Assembly (NCBI GenBank): GCA_018398765.1
Contig: JAHBMJ010005905.1
Location: forward strand, 14,895-59,894
Length of the DNA: 45,000 nucleotides
Reading direction: 5' to 3'
Source of the DNA: Chromera velia
Taxonomy: Eukaryota; Sar; Chromeraceae
The notes under the pieces are model-generated. The model was not told where the DNA came from. It saw only the letters and a program-made list of their open reading frames with translations, and searched no databases. Positions 22,700 to 34,300 of this stretch are shown one piece after another; the first letter of the stretch is position 1, and each line of letters opens with the position of its first letter. Both the position numbers and the translations under genes were made by a program.

Positions 22700-22951
22700 T
22701 CAAACTTGATCCGTCAAATGGTTTGGAACTTTGTCTAACCTGCCGCTGCTTCGGTTGAAACGAAGTAAGCGAGGGATTCGGTACTTGCGGATCTGCAGTG
22801 CAAGGACAGAGCGTGTGCTCTCCTGGTGCCATTGGTGCTCTGAAGGAGGATCCTCCACAGCCCATGTTCGACCAGGCAGCGCGTTCTGTCGGTAGTTCTC
22901 AAAGGCGAAGTCGTCGCACGCTTGTACTGGACGGGTTTCGCTTTCCATTTC
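22700..22951 (-). CDS. Weak candidate exon or small gene
   Basis: An 83-residue frame from ATG 22951 (MESETRPVQACDDFAFENYR..., with YRIPRLLRFNRSS) lies downstream of a TATA-like run at 23086-23095. A possible donor (GGCAG|GTTAGA) at about 22738 does not phase with the TPR exon start. Composition looks coding, but there is no other support and I recognise no family. Confidence 0.25.
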   Translation of the reverse strand, partial: EMESETRPVQACDDFAFENYRQNALPGRTWAVEDPPSEHQWHQESTRSVLALQIRKYRIPRLLRFNRSSGRLDKVPNHLTDQV

Positions 22952-23085
22952 CCCTGGCCCCTGTCGGCAAGCTGAATCGTTGCTGCATCTATGGTGAGTC
23001 TTCGCCGAAGCCCTTTCAAGAACAAGAATGCACACGTATACAGCACCACACAACCTCAAGAGGTATTCTGTAGAGAGAGAGAGTG

Positions 23086-23095
23086 TATATATATA
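23086..23095 (-). promoter_or_regulatory. TATA-like run
   Basis: TATATATATA within CGAGGTATATATATACAC on the minus strand, about 135 bases upstream of the weak ORF at 22951. It could serve that ORF or an unresolved 5' exon of the TPR gene. Confidence 0.25.
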
Positions 23096-23199
23096 CCTCG
23101 ATCCCGTCCGTCAACGCTTTCCCCAGTGTCACCCGTTCGGGGGTCTGCTTTCCACGAGTGACAAGGCAGCCTTAGGCAGGTGACAGTGGTTCGGGGTTA

Positions 23200-24299
23200 C
23201 ACATGGATCGATTGATAGACATCACATCGATCGATGTATAGGAGATGCTTTTGCTTTAATTCGATCTATACTGCATGTACATCTACGTATTAATACGTAC
23301 GTGTACATGTAGAATCGTTCTATATCGACAAACAAATATATACGTTCGGTGTTTGTATCGGTATCATGCATGTGACAACGTACGCTAGAAAATTAGTCTT
23401 GTACGTTCTATAGCTGCATGCCGTGTGTTGCAATGCATGCACGCGGTGCATGTTGCAAATTCTGCAACACCTCGCACTTAGACTCCCTTCCCATTCCCCT
23501 GTTACAATCGCTATTCGCTGAAACTTCCTTCCAATTCCCCCCTTCTTCACCATATATGAAACTGAATTCCTTCCAATTCCCCTCTTGCGATCGCTATGCG
23601 CTAACACTTCCTTCTTATACGCTTGTTTGGATCGCTGTGAAATGTAGTTGTGTGCTAAGACTTCCTCTAAATTTCCTTTTTTGATATTTTTTGATCGAAT
23701 CTAAGCTGCGGCTCACTATGAAAAGCTACCTTCTTTCCAATTCCTTTCTTTAAATCTGAGTCGTTGTATGCCATGCGAGTATTGCAAGGCTTCTTTAATT
23801 CTCATTTTTCTCTTACGATCGCTGTGCAGATCTGTGTAGCCTTTGCGCTAAAGCTTTCTTTCAGAAACATTCTTCTTATTTTATATAAATCTACCTTAAT
23901 CTGGCTATATAACCTTTCCACACATATTTTTCCAACAATTTGCAGCAATATATTCAGATTGCACACTGCATGATACTGCATATGCAATCTTTCACATAAA
24001 CAATGAAAATAAGAAAAATGAATACTAGAACTGTTTGAAACAATAATTTCATTACTTACATTAATATGTTAAAAAAGATTATTATATTATCTGATTATAT
24101 CCGTAAATGTTTACAATCATATTTTTAGCATGATTTTTTTGTTTATATAAATTTACCGTTCATTTGATTAATTGTTTATAATTTATTGAGGTATGTAGTA
24201 AGTGATAACATAATTAGGATATTACAATTGAATTGAACTTGAATACAATATGAATGTTCTGAATTCATTTGATTGCACCGTAACATTGAGTCTGTTGCA
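23200..24299. other. AT-rich spacer with degenerate tandem repeat
   Basis: Between about 23,475 and 23,860 variants of CTTCCTTCCAATTCCCCT, each followed by GATCGCTATGCGCTAA-like words, recur four or five times at irregular 60-120 base spacing. GTACGT/ACGTAC-rich palindromic sequence occupies 23,270-23,330. The remainder to 24,299 is very AT-rich. No gene was found. Confidence 0.55.
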
Positions 24300-25880
24300 T
24301 CAGAACTGGAAAAGCTGTCTGCAGTCTGCTGTCTTCTTTGTCTGCCCAAACATATCTGTAGGGCGGTGAACCCCGGGTAGACAGACGTGGGGAATGTACA
24401 TGTAGAACTTGCAACCTTTCAGGTTGTGGTCCCACTCTGGGTGGTTGATTGGGCAGAAGTCTCCATTGCTGATCATCTCCTCCACCTTTGCGCTCTGGAC
24501 TTCCCCGAAGGTCTCTCTGATTGTTGTGTCATTGGCAAATTGTTGATTGATTGAGTGAGAGTGAAAGTGATTCATTTTTTTGTCATCCGAATCGGAATCT
24601 GAATCTTCATCAAAATCCAAAAGTCCCCTCATGATATTCTTAAAACCGGACCCCTTCTTTTCTCCCTGCTTGGGTGATTTTTTTCTGTGTTTCTCTGCTG
24701 CATCCAAATTTTTCAAAAGTTCTCTTTGCCAATCATCCATGAAGATCTGTCTCTTCCTCACCTCGACAGGGCGGAGGGAGGAACCGACATGAAGAAAAAG
24801 AGGGATGCGCCGGACCGACTCAAACTCATGCGAGCCTGACCCTGTCGTTGTTAGAACGGCCCGGAGACCTGCTGCATTGTTCATTTTCCATTCTCGGCCA
24901 AACGGGTCGAGAAAATCACGAAAGAAATTCGAGTGCCCAACAACTGCAACCGTTTTCTCCGGAACATTTGCGATAAACTCGGTTGATTCTTTGATTCTCC
25001 AACAGTAATCTGCGGGTTTTTCAGACGAAAATAGACCAGAGTCATCCACCTCCGGCCACCATTTACACCCCCCTTTAAGGACGCAGGCTTCACTTGAGTA
25101 CATCGACCCGCGGTGGTTCGATTCAAGTTCGAATATGGACTGAGTCAGAGGCTCTAGCCATTTGCTGATGACCCCTCTTTCGAACTTTTTCTGTGCCCAT
25201 GTGAGAAGCCCAAAGTCCTCGCGTGCAAGAATATCGGAGACGTGGGCCATCAAATATTCCGACTCTGATCCGTCATCAGATGCGGACATACGCCGCTCAC
25301 TTAATGCCCAGTGCACCTTCATCGGAATGTTGTGCTGCAAAGCAGGCTTCCAAAACATGAGCAGCGCGGTGGCAATCGCACGTCGGAGGGGGCTTACATA
25401 GATGGCTTCGAGTTTCTCCTCAGGCAGAAAGTCGGGACTGAAAATACCAACGTGATCTTCGTCCCCGTCCCCTCCGGTCATGAGAAATCCCGTCCGGTTT
25501 GCCTGGGCCATTCCCTCTGTCGAGAGAACCGTATCCGCATCACCCTTACCCCTGATCTCGTTGGCCATTTTTTCCTTTTCCCTCTTCCACGCAAATGGAC
25601 TCCTCTCTTGGGATAAGATGTTATTCACTGACTGACCATGCCGAAATACATAAACGACCTTTTGCTTTTCATTTTCCTCCTTTCTGGAATCTTTGAAGAC
25701 CTTCATTTCGACTCCCTGTCGATTGACATCTGGCATGTCGGCACCGGCAAGGTGCGGAGGACCAGTCGCCCCTTTGACAATGAATTCATGGCCCATCGTC
25801 AGCCCTTTGCCGTCTCCTCGTCGCAGAACAACAGAGAAGACGCAGCAGGCCAAGAAAAGAGAGAGCCGCGAGAATGCCAT
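24300..25880 (-). CDS. Secreted histidine-phosphatase (phosphoglycerate-mutase-like) family protein
   Basis: Single-exon frame of 526 residues, ATG to TGA. Residues 1-19 are a signal peptide (MAFSRLSLFLACCVFSVVL). The branch-1 histidine phosphatase signature is complete: RHGQS at 80-84 (nucleophile His81, Arg80), a YVSPLRRAIATA block at 161-172 with the second Arg, an acidic HWALSERR block at 190-197, and VGHSNFFRD at 314-322 with the second catalytic His316. These enzymes move phosphate through a phospho-histidine on sugars, inositol phosphates, proteins or other esters; the substrate cannot be read from the sequence. The C-terminal third is an extension with an acidic Asp/Ser run (DFDEDSDSDSDD, about 428-439), a His/Ser patch and a Cys-rich tail. 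The gene lies divergent to the CCCH gene. The signal peptide without a plastid Phe motif suggests secretion or an endomembrane location. Confidence 0.85.
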   Translation of the reverse strand: MAFSRLSLFLACCVFSVVLRRGDGKGLTMGHEFIVKGATGPPHLAGADMPDVNRQGVEMKVFKDSRKEENEKQKVVYVFRHGQSVNNILSQERSPFAWKREKEKMANEIRGKGDADTVLSTEGMAQANRTGFLMTGGDGDEDHVGIFSPDFLPEEKLEAIYVSPLRRAIATALLMFWKPALQHNIPMKVHWALSERRMSASDDGSESEYLMAHVSDILAREDFGLLTWAQKKFERGVISKWLEPLTQSIFELESNHRGSMYSSEACVLKGGCKWWPEVDDSGLFSSEKPADYCWRIKESTEFIANVPEKTVAVVGHSNFFRDFLDPFGREWKMNNAAGLRAVLTTTGSGSHEFESVRRIPLFLHVGSSLRPVEVRKRQIFMDDWQRELLKNLDAAEKHRKKSPKQGEKKGSGFKNIMRGLLDFDEDSDSDSDDKKMNHFHSHSINQQFANDTTIRETFGEVQSAKVEEMISNGDFCPINHPEWDHNLKGCKFYMYIPHVCLPGVHRPTDMFGQTKKTADCRQLFQF

Positions 25881-26000
25881 CGTTCGGGAGCATGAATTGA
25901 ATCAGGACAAATTGCTTGCAAAGGTGGAGTCACGAGATCTGACTGCAAGTGAGTGGCCATGCAGATGTTGACACGGAAAAACCATTGCTATGATACCTCG

Positions 26001-26009
26001 ATATATATA
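26001..26009 (-). promoter_or_regulatory. TATA box for the histidine-phosphatase gene
   Basis: CTATATATAT on the minus strand, about 120 bases upstream of the ATG at 25880, in otherwise mixed sequence. Confidence 0.4.
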
Positions 26010-26037
26010 GGACGAAAAAATGGAAAACATGCAATGA

Positions 26038-26192
26038 TGTACATGCATGCATGCATGCATGCATGGAATTAAGGCAAAGTCGTGTTTATATTATAATAAA
26101 AAAAAAGAAATTATAATTAAGGCGTGGGAAGAAAAAAAAATTAATACAATTAAGTCAGTTCGCGCGCGCATTCGCGCGCGCACGCGGATCGA
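26038..26192. repeat. ATGC, A-tract and CGCG simple repeats in the divergent intergenic region
   Basis: CATGCATGCATGCATGCATG (26043-26064), A-rich stretches (26097-26148), then a CGCGCGCGCATTCGCGCGCG block (26161-26186). All are self-complementary and sit in the 690-base gap between the divergent phosphatase and CCCH genes. Confidence 0.85.
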
Positions 26193-26570
26193 GTGAGTGC
26201 ATGAGAAAAATTAAGGCAATTAATAATTAATTCGGTCCCGGAAGGCGGAACGGCGCGGTTTTTCAGGCCCCGGAATGATGATCCCGCAAAGCGACTTTTT
26301 TCGCCGTCTGAGACTAATTGATTCTGAGCCTGCAGGGGATTGAGGACGGAAGGGCAGACGGTGCGATCGATGTGACGATTTCCGGCAGTCAGTTTCTCCC
26401 TGAGTCTTCTGAAGCTTGCATTGAAGAAGGGATTGAGCAATTTTGCCAATATGGTCACCGAAGGGGCTCACCAAGTCTCCTGTGCAAGTAGCAGGAGACT
26501 TCCCAACTCCAAAAAAAGGAACAGGTGTTCCGAGGAACATGAGGGCGACGCACCGAAGATCATCAATCCG

Positions 26571-29007
26571 ATGTCAAGACACAAGGCACTGACTTCGAAT
26601 GAGCTGTGCAAACACAGGACTATCCCGTGTGCGCGACTTGAGCAGACGCATTCCGTCAGTTTCCATTGCCGTCTCCTTCTTCCGTGACGAGAAGTCTGAT
26701 GCATCCACAGACGTTCTTTTGCTCCTCATGTGCTTGCAGTGCCAGTGGGGAAATGCATGTAAATTCTCACACGTTCCGGATCCCGCGAGAATTCGCCGCA
26801 CTCCTAAGAAGGTCAGAGCTTCTTGTGGTGGTGCAAATGAAAAATAACTTACGTCTCCATCCATCTCTTTTTCTCTCCTTTCTTTCTTCGTCTTGTCGAG
26901 AGTCCCTTTTGGTCGTGCTGGTCATCTTTTTCGCCTCGCCTGTATTCTAATTTCCTTCTGTTCGCGCCCACCACCACCTCAAGTTCGTCCAATCCATCTC
27001 CTTCCTGCGTTCTTTCCCGGACCAACTTCTTCCTTTTCGTGACAGCCCTTCACCCCCCCCCCCCCCCCCCCCCCCCCCCNCCCCCAAACCGAAGGCTGCG
27101 TGTGTCCTCTTCTTTCTCCTTTTCCCCTCAGACCCCGTGTCGTGTCTGCCCCTCAACGGATCCTCGTTCTTTTTTGGCCTCTTTGTTCTCTTCGTTCTTC
27201 GTGTGCTTCTCGAAATTTGTCGACGGGACTTTCTTTCTTCCTGCAGACGTCTCCATTCCCAAGTTTTCTCCCCCACTCGAAAGTGGACAGAAACATCGAA
27301 AATGGCACGCATACTCCCACTCTGTCCCATGATTGCTGCCTGCAGGAAAAGGGCGTCACTGATGAGTATGAGTACGAGCCCGTGCTGTGCCCAAGTATGG
27401 AGGCCCAAGGAAAATGTGAAGAGTCAGTCAGTAAACAAACACCGGGACGGAGAGGAAAAGTGTACCGAAGACAACAATGAACAGTCAATCACAGGGTGGG
27501 TGAGGCGTGAACGAACTATCGATACGAAAGAGTCTTTGCTGAAGCACTTACTTCCATTTGATTTGACCCGCTTGCACAACACCTTATCCGTTGCCTGTCC
27601 GTCGGGCTTTGTGTGCATCTATCCATCTGCAGGGGTGACGCCTGCCGGATGGCACACTCGACAGAAGAAATCTGGTCAGCATAAGCCAGGCTTGGAAAAG
27701 TCCATCGCGCTAGAACGTGACAGGAATGAGAGAAAAAAACAAACGAGATGCCCCCCCCCCTCTCCCAACGCTCACACGCTCACACAAGACAGGAACACGA
27801 GAGAGAGTGAGAAAGCAAGGAGGTCGGTGGCGGGTGTGGCGTCTAGGCAGGAAGGCAGGCTGTCTCTTTTCCTAACGGTCTGCCCCTTTCTTCTCCGTTT
27901 GGTTTTTTCTGAGCTGGCTTGCTGGTCAGGGGCATGGCTCTTGTCGGAGTACTGTCAGGTCTCTCTCTCTCTTATATCCTCATTTGCCTCTATGACAGAC
28001 AGACACTTAGTGCCTGCCCGTCCTGCTCCTCGTCAATTTTCTGTAAATTTGTTTTCGTCTGCAGGTTCCACCCCTCTGTGTACAAAAAGGTCGGTGCAAA
28101 ATGATTTCGTTGAAAACGTCAAATCCAGACATGCTGGCCAACGCTTTGAGCTGGAGTTTCCTTGCATGCCGAAAAACGGTACCACCTTCCGTGTATGCCT
28201 GTGAGACTGGCACACCGACCACCACTGGCAGCTTTGCACTTGATCTGTCCTCCCCCCTCTCTGCTAGGGTCTTCCTGTGTGACAGATCGATTGTGCCTTC
28301 CTGCCTCCAACGTCCTCTCCTTGCATCAAGTCATCTCTCAGAAGGAGTCTTTCTGCATGATTCCGCCCACCGGGAAAAGTTGTGAAAAAAAGGATGAAGT
28401 TGTGAATGTTTCTCTATCTGACGGTTGGTTAATGCAGCATCATCTCTTTCATTTTATGAAGTGCAGTCCAGGAGTGGATCTGTGGCAATGTCAGACCCAA
28501 ATGCCCACTGTGCTGTACAGGAAGGCAGCAATAAAAAACCCTGTGGGTACAGGTTATTACCAGAACACTCTTTTCTGTGGCGCTTGGGCACTATCGACTT
28601 TTTGTTTTCTTAGTATACGACTTTCGCATGTTCCCGCCCCGCACGTACGTACATTTTCTTTCTTTCTGCCTGCATGCAAGCAGATTCGGTGCCCTCGGGA
28701 GGCTGTAACGAGCACATGCGAACATATCGGGAAAGAGTCGTGCCCACACCTGCACAGTGAGTTGGTCAACAATGCAAGTTGAAATGCCACCAGAAGGCTT
28801 GCTTTTTCTGCATGTCGGGAGGGAGCGATTCCCCTCCCCCCCCTTCCTCGAGAGAGGGACGCTGGCAGAAGGGGGCAGGTTCTCTTGAAGAGAAGTGCTT
28901 GCATCTATCTTCGCTGTTTGTTTTTTCTTCATTCATCTTCTCCTTCTTTCCGCTTATTCTTCCTTCCTTTCTCTCTTCCTGTCTACCCCTTTGTCTTCTT
29001 CCTTTCT

Positions 29008-29049
<42 letters not shown>

Positions 29050-30323
29050 TTCTGTGTGTGTGTGTGTGTGTCGCCTTGTCTCCCTTCTTCTCTTCCTTCC
29101 TTTTCCTCCTCTTTTCTCCCTTCTTCGCTTCCTTCTTCCTTCCTTCCTTTTCCCCCTCTTTTCTCCCTTCTTCGCTTTCTTCTTCCTTTCTTTTCTCCCT
29201 CATTTCCCTTCTTGCTTCGTTCCTTCCTTTCTACCTTCCTGTGGTCCTTCCTTGTCTTCTGCGTTCTCCATGAACTATCAAAGCATTCGTTCCTGTTGCC
29301 TCTTTCACTCTTTGTCCTTTCTCGTGGTTGACTTGATTCATGCAGAGGACGAATGGAAGGTGCGGAAGATGAACAAGAACCACGCCCTGACTGCGGAGAT
29401 CTACAACCGGTACCTTCAACCTCTACTTTTGAGGGCCAGCCAAGGAAACATTCGAATGCTGTTCCCCGAGGAATACTCAGACACAGGAGTGAAGGAAGGA
29501 GAGTGGACAGCAGAGGCAGAAATGAAGAAAGTCTCCCACATGATTATGGACGTCCCGATCATTCCAGTTCCCCCTCCGTTACTTCCCTCCACTCCGTCTT
29601 CTTCGGAGCTCTCAACCGCTCCCAGTTCTCCGGCGCCTGTGCCGAAGGAGTTGAGGGATAAAGACAAGGAGAGAGAAAGAGACGCACTCGACGAGTCTGG
29701 CGACAAGGAAAAAGAGTCCCCCCCGGTAGGCAGAACGGAAACAGCAGAGACAGATCACTTGGTTGGTCTGCATTTCTTTTCGGAGATTTTCCCTCCGCTC
29801 ATCTTTTTCTTTGTTCTGCATTTTACTGATAGCTGCTAGCTGACCTCTGATAAGAGAGAGCATCAAGCCTGTGTGGACCTGTGTGGAAAAGAAAACTGTT
29901 CTCTTCCTTTGTTTTCTGTTTTTTCCGGGTTTTCCCCTCTCACAAGGACTTCGTGAGGTCCTGTCCCGTTATTCAAGACAGTCTCTTGAACATGTGACAG
30001 GCAGCATTCTTTCTGTCAGGAGCTGCGTATGCATTCACTCTCTGTCGGTATTCCCTTGCGTGCAGACTGGTGCACTCAAAAGGACTTTCTCTTTTCCAGC
30101 GTCACTTCCATCCGCCTCCTCTGCTGGTCTCGGGATGACCCCCGTGTTTCCCCCCCCGGTTCCCCCCCTAGTGGGGCCCTCCAACCACCCGCGCACAAGC
30201 CCTCTGATCTCTCTGGAGCTGCTGCGGCATGCAGCCGCCTTGCAGGGACTGCAGAAAGCGTCCGTGTCCATGCCCTCGTTCGAGCCCCACCTCATGGATG
30301 CGAGTGGCGAAGTGTCAGATTGA
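26571..30323 (+). CDS. Triple CCCH zinc-finger protein, eight exons
   Basis: Exons: 26571-26654, 26740-26811, 27346-27422, 27633-27674, 28065-28089, 28684-28756, 29346-29765, 30100-30323 (stop TGA). They total 1,017 bases, or 338 residues, with every phase matching. The joins reconstitute three fingers: C20-x8-C29-x5-C35-x3-H39, C67-x8-C76-x5-C82-x3-H86 and C103-x8-C112-x7-C120-x3-H124. The linker between fingers two and three (STEEIWFHPSVYKK) resembles the E-x-x-YHPxxYK linker of multi-finger CCCH families such as Unkempt and plant RR-TZF proteins. Fingers of this kind bind AU- or UAG-rich mRNA and control decay or translation. After residue 125 comes a basic helix (WKVRKMNKNHALTAEIYNRY), a Pro/Ser region, a Lys/Glu/Arg run and a Pro-rich end. 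Fingers one and two are each split by an intron, and exon 5 is only 25 bases. The exon 7 donor (GTCTGC) is the least sure. The ATG at 26571 is the first in frame after a stop. Confidence 0.85.
27052..27085. repeat. Poly-C tract containing an undetermined base
   Basis: About 33 C residues with one N at 27080, within intron 2 of the CCCH gene. The N marks a homopolymer sequencing or assembly limit, so tract length here should not be trusted. Confidence 0.95.
29005..29072. repeat. Compound (CT)n(GT)n microsatellite in CCCH intron 6
   Basis: About 20 CT units (29005-29045), a short TGTCTTTC break, then (TG)n to 29072. It is followed by TTCC-rich sequence up to about 29,270. All of it lies within the 589-base intron ahead of exon 7. 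Confidence 0.95.
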
Positions 30324-33300
30324 TCTGAACGGACGGCACTTTGTGGGGCTGGCTGGGTGTGTGGGCGAGTGGTTTGGTGGGTATACGGCTGGATGGATGC
30401 ACAAACCCGGTTCTTTGTGTTTGGGGAGAATGAATGTCGCAGTCGTTTGCTGGGTGGTTGGATAGAAGAAGGGGTACATGAATGGACAGGCTGATGGTAG
30501 GCTTAGCGTTTTCTTGCCTCTATCTCACAGAAGAGAAAGAGAAAGACTTCTGGAATACAAAAGCGAAGAGAAAGACAAAGACAGAAGAAAAAAGAGAAGA
30601 GAAACACAAAAGAAAGAAAACCGTCCCATTTCACCACATCATTTGGTCCATTTGACTCCTTCCAGACAGATGCCTCTTCAGATGAGAGAGAGAAGGCTTG
30701 CGCTAACTGCCGTCCTTTTAGAAAACATCCATCCATCCATCCATCCTCTGTGTCTGCCTGCCTGTCTTCGCTCCGCCCCAAAACGGAACGGCTCAAAATG
30801 GCAGAGGGGTGAAGAGAAGAGAAGAGAAAGGCAGCGAGCTCCATCAAACCTCTCGTCTCCTCTTCTCTCTGCTCCTCCACTGGTTGGTGTGATGAGTTCC
30901 TTCCCAAGTCCACAGCATGGGTCCCCCCCTATTCGTTCCTTATTTTCAAAGCCTGAAGCAAAAGAAACTTGTGAAAACTCACGCCCCCCCTTCTTCCTCT
31001 CCCTTTTCGCTAGTGCGAATTCGTGCCCGTCTGCTTTCCAATCTCTCTCTCTCGCTCGCTCGCTCGCTCTCTCCCCCTCCTGTGTCGCTATGTCCTATCT
31101 CTTTCTCTCTCTTTTTTGATGTGTCTGTGTTGCTCCTGCCCGGTTAGTGAGTTCGCGCCTCTTGTGGGCGTCTGCATCATACTCTCCTCCCTCCTTCTAG
31201 TTCTTTCTTTGGCAAGTCAACGCGTCCTTCCACGCTCAGAGGGAAGGGTCTCGCTGAGATGAGCGTCTATCTGAAACAAGGAAGTGACGACCCAACACCG
31301 AAGCGAAAAATAACCATCCGTACTGTCGTCTTGTTTTTGCTTGAGTACTCCTTTTCAGGTTGCCAAGAGGCATCCGTTGTCTGTAGACTTCCATCGCAAA
31401 TGCCGAAGTAGCAAGAAAGAAACAAACAAACAGGACCGGCGGACAGCGTGTAGAGGTAGAACACAGGGCGACTCGGACAAAGAAAAGGTTGTGAGAAGTT
31501 TTGAGGAGGTAAGCAGAAAGAAACGGAGTGACTCCCGCATCCATCCAACAAGAATTATGCGTCCGGGAGATGGGGCGAATACGCTCAGCTAGAACAATGC
31601 CGAAGCATACACAGACAAGAAAAGAAATACATGCACAAAATGTTCTTCTATCTATCGACAGCCCAATAGATAAAGTCATTTTACCCCCCTTCCCCTGAAT
31701 TCCCCATCCATCCATGCTTGTACAGGTGTTGTGTGGAAGCAGTCAACAGGTGTTGTGTGGAGGCAGTCAGGCAATTGGAATGAATTTTGGCCCACTGCGT
31801 CGCTGCTCCGAGAACAAAAAAAAAGGAACGACAGAATATGAAAAATCCAGACCTTTCCCTTCCTTCCAAAATTTTTTCGTGAATGCGAAAAAAAAATGGA
31901 GAAAGGGCCGGAGGATCTCCCAAGTCTTTGCCCTGTAGCCCTGTCATGTTATGTCATGCCTTTGTTGTTCTTTGTTTGTTGGGTCGACCGCGCCTTTGTT
32001 ATTTGAGATCGATCGGTCAATTTGTGATTTGTGATCGATCGGTCAATTTGTGATTTGTGATTCATTTGTGAAACCGACGGTCGGTTGAAACGAGAGAAGG
32101 TTATCCCCTTTTCTCGTCTCCGTTTTTCTCTCTTGGTGCTTTCTTTTCCTCTCTTCTCTTCTCTTCTCTTTGTTGTGCTTATTTTTGCCCCTGCTTTTGC
32201 TTCTTCTACTCCTTTTCTGTCTTCTTGTGATCTTTTGGACTGCATGTATTCAAACGCAGATAATCAAACTGGACAGACGCATCAGAGAACGTATAGGCTT
32301 TTGACTGTAATGGGGGGGGGTCCCACTCTCTCTCGGGGCCCTGAGCAATTGAATGTGGTAGTGGGTGTGTCGTGATCACGCGCAGACATGCAAAGCGGCA
32401 TGCACGAATTCGAAGAAAAAAAAGAAGCAAAAGTGCAGCGACCGCACAGGGGAAAGATAGAACGCGCGAGAGAAGCAACGACAGCAGGTAAGCACCGGAG
32501 GGAGGGGAAGTCTGCGTGATACGGTCGTAGAATGATTGAGAAACGGGGATGAAAACAACATTGTATTCTTTCAGCCCTCTGCCTCTCATGAATGTGATGT
32601 AGCTCGTATGCTGCCTTCCTGTTCTTTCTCCCGAAAGTACGAGCCCCCCTTTTTGTTTCTGTTTCAGCAGATGTTCTGCATTTAGGATCTGTCTTCATTG
32701 TCTGTCGTGTTTTCTTCCTCTTCTCTTTTCCCTTGTCTTCCTTTTCTCTTTGTAATTCGACTCTTTCCTCTCCTCTCTCCTATCCTCTTCTTTCACTTAG
32801 AGGCTTCGTCTGTTTTCAAATGAGATGAAGCTCCGCTGCTCTGTCGTCCCTGCGGGGAGGGAGAAAGCGGAGGAGGGGTTCCTTCACCTGTGTGTGTTTG
32901 TCTGTCTATGCCCAAGAGGGAAAGAGGGGCTTACTCGAAGGAAGATCCGTCCTTCCTTTACGTCCTCTTCCTAGCTGGCTTGTTACAGTGAGTGTCCTTT
33001 AGATGCATGATCATGAACGGAACTTTCGTTCGTTCGTTGGTTGCTGTCTGACCCTGTTGGGTTGGCGGTCACCGTGTGAATATTGATTGTGCCTGCCTGG
33101 GCGGTGGGTTGGTTTAATTGATTGAATCAATGGATGGATGGATGGGTGGATGCCCGAATTGTTCGAATGGACAAACAAAAAAATGAAAGAAAGAGACTCC
33201 AGCAGTCATTTCTTGCTTCGTTGTGCTTCCATCAATTCGCTTTTTTTGTTTCCACGTCCTCCTTTTGCCGTCACCGTCCGATCATTTACAGACTCACTCA

Positions 33301-34300
33301 CTCATGCATACACGACAATTAAACGTATTGGGCCAAGCTTCTTCGTTCTTTCTTGTCTTCTTTGATTTGTTTGAAGAAAAGTTGCACTACCTTTGAATGA
33401 CTCCGGTCAGCCGGCGTGTCTTGGTAGTCGGAAGGAAGTATTTGGCTCGTCTCCTTCTTTTCCCTTCTTTTCCTTCTCTCTGTTCCTTCTCTTTTTTTTC
33501 AATTGACATATCGAAGTGCAGGGTCATGCATACGTGCATCCTTGCAATAACAAACTGCTCTTGGTCGGTCAACCACCCGAGCATGGAATGGAATGATGCT
33601 AAGGATAGACGGGTCTGTTTGACATTCAGTGTTGTTTGTTTCTTGTCACTTGTCTGTCTGAGAGGGCGCACCGTCTGGACGTTCCGGCCTTCGTGTAGTC
33701 CCTTTCCGATTTTGATCAGCCGATTTAAAGAATGAAAGAGAGAAAGTGAGGTAGAAAGAGGAACATGCAGGAACGGCATGGAAGAGAGGACCGTCCATGG
33801 AGCTCCCTCTCCTCTCCGTTTATCTTTTTCTCTTTTCCCCTCTGTCTGTCTTTTTGTCTGGTTCTGTTGCCTCCTTTCTCGGTCTGCCTGTCTCTCTGCT
33901 TGCTCTGTGTCGATGGTTGGATCGAACCATCAAGCGATCGGTATAGATCCAGTCTGACTGAACCCGCTCTCTTAATTGCTAGAGCTCCCTCTCTCCCTCT
34001 CTTGTTTCTCTCTCGCATCTTTTGATGAAACGATCTATCGAAATTAACGACATATTAATTCGGAAGTTGAAGAAGTGTGATGGATCAAGATGCGAATGCC
34101 AACTGCTAATTGAGTTTCCGTTCGGTGTGCAGTGGATCGATGAAAGCAGCGGATCAAAGAAAAGCTGTCTGACATCTGGTCTAACACTACCACGGGCTGT
34201 TGCGTCATCTACGGCCAGCTCCATGTGTGCCAAAGGGAATGGAAAGGTTGTCACGAACCCTAGCACGAACCTCCACCCATGTTTTCCAACGGCAAGTTAA
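30324..34300. other. Long pyrimidine-rich interval without a convincing gene
   Basis: Many short frames occur, but none shows a domain, credible composition and matching splice sites together. Simple features are: CATC runs (30,728-30,746), CTCG units (31,053-31,071), a 24-base near-direct repeat TGTTGTGTGGAxGCAGTCA at 31,728 and 31,752, a 27-base tandem pair GATCGATCGGTCAATTTGTG near 32,008-32,060, and GGATGGATGGATGG at 33,131. An ATG frame at 31,715-31,236 (-) of 159 residues has hydrophobic stretches but no recognisable domain. Confidence 0.5.

Noticed and set aside
27137-28204. A 355-codon plus-strand frame starting at GTG.
   Set aside because: It lacks an ATG start. The zinc-finger exons in this interval are read in other frames with exact Cys/His spacing, so the long frame is chance.
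31236-31715. ATG frame of 159 codons on the minus strand with hydrophobic stretches.
   Set aside because: No domain, no consistent splice context and ordinary length for chance in this composition; mentioned only in the spacer entry.
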